In this document: positions 59,927 to 64,000 of the stretch, piece after piece
Position numbering within the stretch: the stretch's first letter is position 1
Layout: every line of letters begins with the position of its first letter
From: Mesorhizobium ciceri WSM4083
Lineage (GTDB): Bacteria; Pseudomonadota; Alphaproteobacteria; Rhizobiales; Rhizobiaceae
Assembly (NCBI RefSeq): GCF_000519305.1
Contig: NZ_JAFG01000007.1
Coordinates: forward strand, 227,994-291,993
Length of the DNA stretch: 64,000 bases
Direction of reading: 5' to 3'
Notes under the pieces: generated by a model
What the model was told of the DNA's origin: nothing
What the model saw: the letters and a program-made list of their open reading frames with translations, nothing else
Databases searched by the model: none
Translations under genes and position numbers: made by a program

Positions 59927-61117
59927 CTATAAAATCCCACCCCGGTTCCACCCCCTGCCCCGATCACCGAACATCACATGACCAGCGTCCGTCACCGCCA
60001 GCGTGTCCTCCAGCTTGATGAAGCCGCGCGTCGGGTGGAGCATGGTCGTTTCCACCGAAAGCACCATGTTCTTCTCCAGCGGCTTGGCCGCATAGGTGCC
60101 CTCATAGGTCACCGGGTGGTTGGTCATCAGGAATGGTGCTTCATGCGTGATCAGCCCCATGCCATGGGCGAAGAAATCCGTGTAGGGCGCAACCTTCGAA
60201 GCCTTCAGCACGCCCTCGGCGTGCGAAATCATGTCGCCGCCCAGCGTGCCCGCTTTGACTTTTGAGAAGGCCGCCTGCTGCACCGTCTCGACCTCGGCCA
60301 GCAGATCTTCCAGTTCGGCATCCGGTTCGCCGAGAATGCCCATCCGGCAGAGATCGCCGATATAGCCATGATAATTGCCGCCGGAATCGATTGACAGCAC
60401 CTCGCCTTGCTTCCACGCCTGCGGTGAAGCGGCGCGGTTGTGGCTGGAACCCAGCGTCAGCAGGCAATATTCGAAATGGATGCCGCGATTGGTTTCCTCG
60501 CGCCGCAGATGCTCGATGATCTCGCTCTTGGTCGTGCCTTCGCGCGCCCAGGCAATGGTCGCCAGCATGGAATCGGTGATCAGTTCGGAGGCCGTGCGCA
60601 GCTTCTCCAGTTCCGCATCGGTCTTGATGGCGCGCATGCGCTCCAGCATGTCGGTCGCGTCGATCAGCCTGGCATCCGGCAACGCCTTGCGGATCAGCGT
60701 ATAGGCGTCCGACGGCAGGAAGCCAGGCTCGATGCCGATGCATGCGCCCGCCTTGCCGATCTTCTGCAGGTGCTCGACCGCAAGGTTGGCGGCATCGAGC
60801 GTGCCCCAGCAGGCGGCGTGCAGCGTCGGCGTCCAGAACGGGTTGTTCTGATGCTCGCCGCCCTCCATGCGGTTGCCGATATAGGCGGCATGGTCCGGCC
60901 CGCCCTTTTCGTACACCACGATCGGCAGGTATCGGCTGTGGCCGATCGCATCCATGGCGGCGAAGAAGATGAACTTGTAGCCGCCCAGCAGGTATTGCGT
61001 GTTGTGCTTGGAGGTGGCGAGCAGCACATCGATGCCGGCCTCCTCCATCAGCCGGTCGACCCTTGCCTGGTCGAACGGAATATTGCCGACCGCATTCTTG
61101 CCCGGAGCAATGTTCAT
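59927..61117 (-). CDS. M24-family metallopeptidase / creatinase-fold hydrolase
   Basis: A 396-residue two-domain pita-bread protein. All five metal ligands are present: Asp244 (SIDSGG), Asp255 (IGDLC), His318 (FAHGMG), Glu356 (SVETT) and Glu370 (KLEDT), so it is catalytically competent. The N-terminal creatinase-like domain (about 1-150) contains LATSKHNTQYLLGGYKF. Such enzymes cleave Xaa-Pro or N-substituted amides. It is divergent from a Dpp-type binding protein, which suggests a peptide or amide substrate. A TGGTnnnACCA operator lies in the shared promoter. Confidence 0.87.
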   Translation of the reverse strand: MNIAPGKNAVGNIPFDQARVDRLMEEAGIDVLLATSKHNTQYLLGGYKFIFFAAMDAIGHSRYLPIVVYEKGGPDHAAYIGNRMEGGEHQNNPFWTPTLHAACWGTLDAANLAVEHLQKIGKAGACIGIEPGFLPSDAYTLIRKALPDARLIDATDMLERMRAIKTDAELEKLRTASELITDSMLATIAWAREGTTKSEIIEHLRREETNRGIHFEYCLLTLGSSHNRAASPQAWKQGEVLSIDSGGNYHGYIGDLCRMGILGEPDAELEDLLAEVETVQQAAFSKVKAGTLGGDMISHAEGVLKASKVAPYTDFFAHGMGLITHEAPFLMTNHPVTYEGTYAAKPLEKNMVLSVETTMLHPTRGFIKLEDTLAVTDAGHVMFGDRGRGWNRGGIL

Positions 61118-61490
61118 CTCTCTCTCCCTGAATTGCCTGGGATCGCCGGCTGTTTTGCTCCTGATCCCCTAGCTGGCACAAATCTGCACCATTTTGCCCA
61201 CTCTGGTCCAGCCAGAAATGGGAAAAACAGCACCGTTCGATGTCACCATATCGTCATTCGTTCCATATCAAGCCAATCTGGTCCTACCAGATTGATCGGA
61301 TTGACCGGCTTCCTCCAAACTGGTCCAGCGGACGAAAATTTCAAAGCCAAGCGAGGATGCGCCAATTCCGTCTCTGGCGAAACCCTCGGCAAGGCTCATA
61401 ATCGCCGCCACAAGGGATGCTGGCGGGCTTGCCAGCGTCCGAGGGGTATTGGCGCACCCGGTCGGGTCGCGGAGAGGACGGAGTTCGATC
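61118..61490. other. divergent regulatory region of the M24 and Dpp-type genes
   Basis: This 373-base gap contains a perfect TGGTnnnACCA operator (61275-61293) and imperfect half-sites (TGGTCCAGCCA near 61204-61214, TGGTCCAG near 61321). No conserved ORF is seen, and promoters could not be assigned confidently. Confidence 0.6.
61275..61293. promoter_or_regulatory. FadR/GntR-type operator, perfect 19-bp palindrome
   Basis: AATCTGGT-CCT-ACCAGATT has perfect 8-bp arms around TGGTnnnACCA, the same core class as sites at 40.3-40.5 and 56.2-56.4 kb. It lies 158 bases from the M24 start and 198 from the binding-protein start. Confidence 0.8.
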
Positions 61491-63101
61491 ATGTCAGGTT
61501 TCACGATTTCCAGACGCACGATGCTTGCCGGCTCGGCAATGCTGCTGGCCTCCACCGCCATGCCGGCACCTAGCTGGGCGCAGACGCCGAAGAAGGGCGG
61601 GCGGCTGGTGCTTGCCGCCGATTCCGAACCACGCAACCTCAACCCGGCGATCGTCGCCTCCAACGGCGTCTTCTTCATCTCCAGCAAGATCGTCGAAACG
61701 CTGGCCGAAGCCTCATTCGACGGCAAGGACGGGCTCGCGCCACGGCTGGCGCTGAGCTGGGAGGGTGCCGCCGACGGGCTCTCGGTGACGTTCAAACTGC
61801 GCGACGGCGTCAAATGGCATGACGGCAAACCGTTCACCTCGGCCGACGTCGCCTTCTCGGCGCTGCAGATCTGGAAGCCGCTGCAGAATCTCGGCCGCAC
61901 CGTGTTCAAGGATCTGGCCAGCGTCGACACCCCTGACGATCTCACCGCCGTGTTCAAATTCGCCAAGCCGACGCCGTTCCAGCTGATCCGCAACGCGCTG
62001 CCGGCGCTGAGCAGCGTGGTGCCGAAGCACATCTACGAGGTCGGCAAGATCGAGGACAACCCGGCCAACAACGCGCCCATCGGCACCGGGCCGTTCAAAT
62101 TCGGCGAGTACAAGGCCGGCCAATATTACCGGCTGACCAAAAACACCGACTACTGGGGCAAGGACGAACCCTATCTCGACGAGATCATCTATCAGGTGCT
62201 GCCGGATCGCACGTCCGCGGCGAGCGCGCTGGAGGCTGAAGAGATCCAGCTGGCGGCGTTTTCCGCCGTGCCGCTGGCCGACCTCGACCGCATCTCGAAA
62301 GTGCCGGGCCTGAAGGTGATCTCCAAGGGCTACGAAGGGCTGACCTATCAGCTTGTCGTCGAGATCAACCATCGCCGCAAGGAACTGGCCGACGTGAAGG
62401 TGCGCCAGGCGATCGCGCATGCCATCGACAAGGATTTCGTCGTCAAGACGGTGTTCCTCGGCTATGCCGCCACCGCGACCGGTCCGGTGCCGAAGAACGA
62501 TCCGCAATTCTACACCGCCGATGTGCCGACCTATGCCTTCGACGTCGCCAAGGCCAACGCGTTGCTCGACGAAGCCGGCTACAAGAAAGGCCCGGACGGC
62601 AAGCGCTTCACGCTGAAACTGCTGCCGGCGCCCTATTTCAACGAGACCAAGCAGTTCGGCGACTATCTGCGCCAGGCGCTCGCCGCCATCGGCATCGATG
62701 CTCAGCTGGTCAACAACGACTCGGCCGCGCACATCAAGGCGGTCTACACCGACCACGCCTTCGACCTCGCGGTCGGCCCGCCGGTGTTCCGCGGCGACCC
62801 GGCGATCTCGACCACCATCCTGGTGCAGAGCGGCATTCCGGACGGCGTGCCGTTCTCCAACCAGGGCGGCTACAAGAACGACGCGCTCGACGCGCTGATC
62901 TCCAAGGCATCGGAGACGCTCGACGCATCAGCCCGCACCGACCTCTACAAGGAGTTCCAGAAGGAGGTGGCCACCGACCTGCCGCTGATCAACGTCGCCG
63001 AATGGAGTTTTATCAGCGTCGCCCGCGACACGGTCGGCAACATCGCCAACAACCCGCGCTGGGCGGTGTCGAACTGGGCGGACACGTATTTGGAATCGTG
63101 A
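61491..63101 (+). CDS. dipeptide/oligopeptide ABC transporter substrate-binding protein (family 5)
   Basis: A 536-residue binding protein starting at ATG 61491. The signal region SRRTMLAGSAMLLASTAMP contains an Arg-Arg pair and fits a twin-arginine signal, so it is likely exported by Tat. The mature part has the family 5 marker KLRDGVKWHDGKPFTSADVAFS. It is followed by a repeat and a Dpp-type permease gene and is divergent from the M24 enzyme gene. A peptide or similar substrate is likely. Confidence 0.9.
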   Translation: MSGFTISRRTMLAGSAMLLASTAMPAPSWAQTPKKGGRLVLAADSEPRNLNPAIVASNGVFFISSKIVETLAEASFDGKDGLAPRLALSWEGAADGLSVTFKLRDGVKWHDGKPFTSADVAFSALQIWKPLQNLGRTVFKDLASVDTPDDLTAVFKFAKPTPFQLIRNALPALSSVVPKHIYEVGKIEDNPANNAPIGTGPFKFGEYKAGQYYRLTKNTDYWGKDEPYLDEIIYQVLPDRTSAASALEAEEIQLAAFSAVPLADLDRISKVPGLKVISKGYEGLTYQLVVEINHRRKELADVKVRQAIAHAIDKDFVVKTVFLGYAATATGPVPKNDPQFYTADVPTYAFDVAKANALLDEAGYKKGPDGKRFTLKLLPAPYFNETKQFGDYLRQALAAIGIDAQLVNNDSAAHIKAVYTDHAFDLAVGPPVFRGDPAISTTILVQSGIPDGVPFSNQGGYKNDALDALISKASETLDASARTDLYKEFQKEVATDLPLINVAEWSFISVARDTVGNIANNPRWAVSNWADTYLES

Positions 63102-63156
63102 CAGAATTGCGCGGATGAAAATTTGCGAAATCAGCGTAGGCGTTGAGCCCTACGAG

Positions 63157-63314
63157 GCCCCCCTCTGTCCTGCCGGACATCTCCCCCTCAAGGGGGGAGA
63201 TTGGCTGGCCGCACCGTCGGCTGATTTTCCTGCAGCGTCGAACATTGGCGAAACCATAAATGACTTCCGATCTCCCCCCTTGAGGGGGAGATGTCCGGCA
63301 GGACAGAGGGGGGC
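63157..63314. repeat. long inverted repeat, about 45-bp arms
   Basis: Left arm 63157-63201 and right arm 63270-63314 are near-perfect reverse complements with a 68-base spacer; the core CTCCCCCTCAAGGGGGGAG is itself palindromic. It shares TGTCCTGCCGGACAT with the element at 59.7 kb. It lies between the binding-protein and permease genes of one transporter. Confidence 0.85.
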
Positions 63315-63368
63315 GCTCAGGCGCGACATCTCTCTTGGGCGACTCAGTGCCAAGCCTCCGACGCCCCC

Positions 63369-64000
63369 ATGACCCGCGCCCTCACCCTCATCCGCCGTCG
63401 CCTCGTCGGCAGCATCTTCGTGCTGCTGATCGTCGTCGTCGGCACCTTCCTGCTGCTCGAAGCTGCCCCCGGCGATGCGGTCGATGCCTATATCGTCTCG
63501 ACCGGCGGCGACGCCGGCATGATCGAGCTGTTGCGTCATCGCTGGGGTCTCGACCAGTCGGAGCTGACGCGGCTCGCCAATTACCTCTGGGTGCTGTTGC
63601 ATCTCGATCTCGGCCAGTCGGTGACCTTCTCCAGGCCGATCCGCGACGTCATCCTCGAGCGCTTGCCCAACACGCTGCTGTTGATGGTCAGCGCCACCGC
63701 GCTCTCCTTCGGGCTCGGCTCGGCACTCGGAATCTATGCCGGCGCACGGCCGGGCAGTTTCCGCGACCGCTTCCTGTCGATCGGCTCGCTGGCGCTCTAT
63801 GCCGTGCCGGGTTTCTGGCTCGGACTGGTGCTGATCGTCGTCTTTGCCGTCGACCTGCGCTGGCTGCCGATCGGCGGCATCGAAACCCTGGCTTCCGACA
63901 AGACCGGCCTTGATCGCGCCGCCGACATCGCCATCCACCTCGTCCTGCCTGTTTCCGCCCTCGGCTTCATCTATCTGGCGCTCTATCTGCGCATGATGCG
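63369..64000 (+). CDS. dipeptide/oligopeptide ABC transporter permease (DppB type), partial
   Basis: An open frame from ATG 63369 to the window end (about 210 residues seen), cut off before the stop. The N-terminus MTRALTLIRRRLVGSIFVLLIVVVG is one membrane segment; ERLPNTLLLMVSATALSFGLGSALG and DRFLSIGSLALYAVPGFWLGL are typical DppB segments. It is the permease partner of the upstream family 5 binding protein; DppC and the ATPases presumably lie beyond the window. Confidence 0.88.
   Translation, partial: MTRALTLIRRRLVGSIFVLLIVVVGTFLLLEAAPGDAVDAYIVSTGGDAGMIELLRHRWGLDQSELTRLANYLWVLLHLDLGQSVTFSRPIRDVILERLPNTLLLMVSATALSFGLGSALGIYAGARPGSFRDRFLSIGSLALYAVPGFWLGLVLIVVFAVDLRWLPIGGIETLASDKTGLDRAADIAIHLVLPVSALGFIYLALYLRMM

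Noticed and set aside
29700..63320. Large palindromic repeats as a CRISPR array or insertion sequence
   Set aside because: The elements are dispersed, not regularly spaced with unique spacers, and no cas or transposase gene is near them.

Overview
The window is GC-rich chromosomal or megaplasmid DNA from a member of the Rhizobiales, most likely Mesorhizobium. The best evidence is a FosX-type fosfomycin hydrolase embedded between phnI and phnJ with all known catalytic residues in register, the arrangement described for Mesorhizobium loti. Many rhizobial-type palindromic intergenic repeats agree with this. No rRNA, tRNA, CRISPR array or complete insertion sequence was seen.

Layout. 1-2.7 kb: two divergent secreted trypsin-fold proteases. 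2.7-11.5 kb: a sugar ABC import and catabolism operon (binding protein, two permeases, ATPase, TIM-barrel isomerase, Gfo/Idh/MocA dehydrogenase, aldo-keto reductase) divergent from a LacI-type regulator, with two matching operators. 11.5-13 kb: 6-phosphogluconate dehydrogenase. 13.2-16.5 kb: a copper-handling cluster (CopC-CopD fusion, DUF1775/YcnI, PCu(A)C, DUF2946-like). 16.6-25.4 kb: a sugar or sugar-acid pathway (double-winged-helix GntR regulator, UxaA-family dehydratase, aldo-keto reductase, Rbs-type ABC importer, zinc alcohol dehydrogenase). 25.4-36.6 kb: a C-P lyase locus (phnF; phnGHI-fosX-phnJKL-acyltransferase; phnCDEE), without phnM or phnN.

36.9-44.4 kb: divergent catabolic operons (three TIM-barrel isomerases, a Gfo/Idh/MocA dehydrogenase, an enolase-superfamily dehydratase, an FCD-type GntR regulator and a 2-hydroxyacid dehydrogenase). 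44.4-50.3 kb: miscellaneous genes (amidase, GFA protein, SDR/TetR pair, AraC regulator plus an AraC remnant, secreted cupin) and a candidate small RNA. 50.4-56.1 kb: an ABC importer with two different ATPases and a small membrane protein. 56.4-59.7 kb: a TetR gene divergent from a split Tm-1-like pair plus a cupin. 59.9-64 kb: an M24 peptidase divergent from a Dpp-type binding protein and a permease cut off by the window end.

The most interesting cross-region signal is one operator type, TGGTnnnACCA. Two core variants occur as a pair 180 bp apart in the 40.2-40.5 kb divergent promoter region, and the same two cores recur 176 bp apart upstream of the dual-ATPase transporter near 56.2-56.4 kb. 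A third, perfectly palindromic version lies in the M24/Dpp divergent promoter at 61.28 kb. This suggests that the FCD regulator at 42.7 kb, or a close relative, controls three loci as one catabolic regulon of unknown substrate. PhnJ also has Asp where the proposed radical glycine (Gly32 of E. coli) should be, and a C-terminal tail made of an absorbed palindromic repeat.
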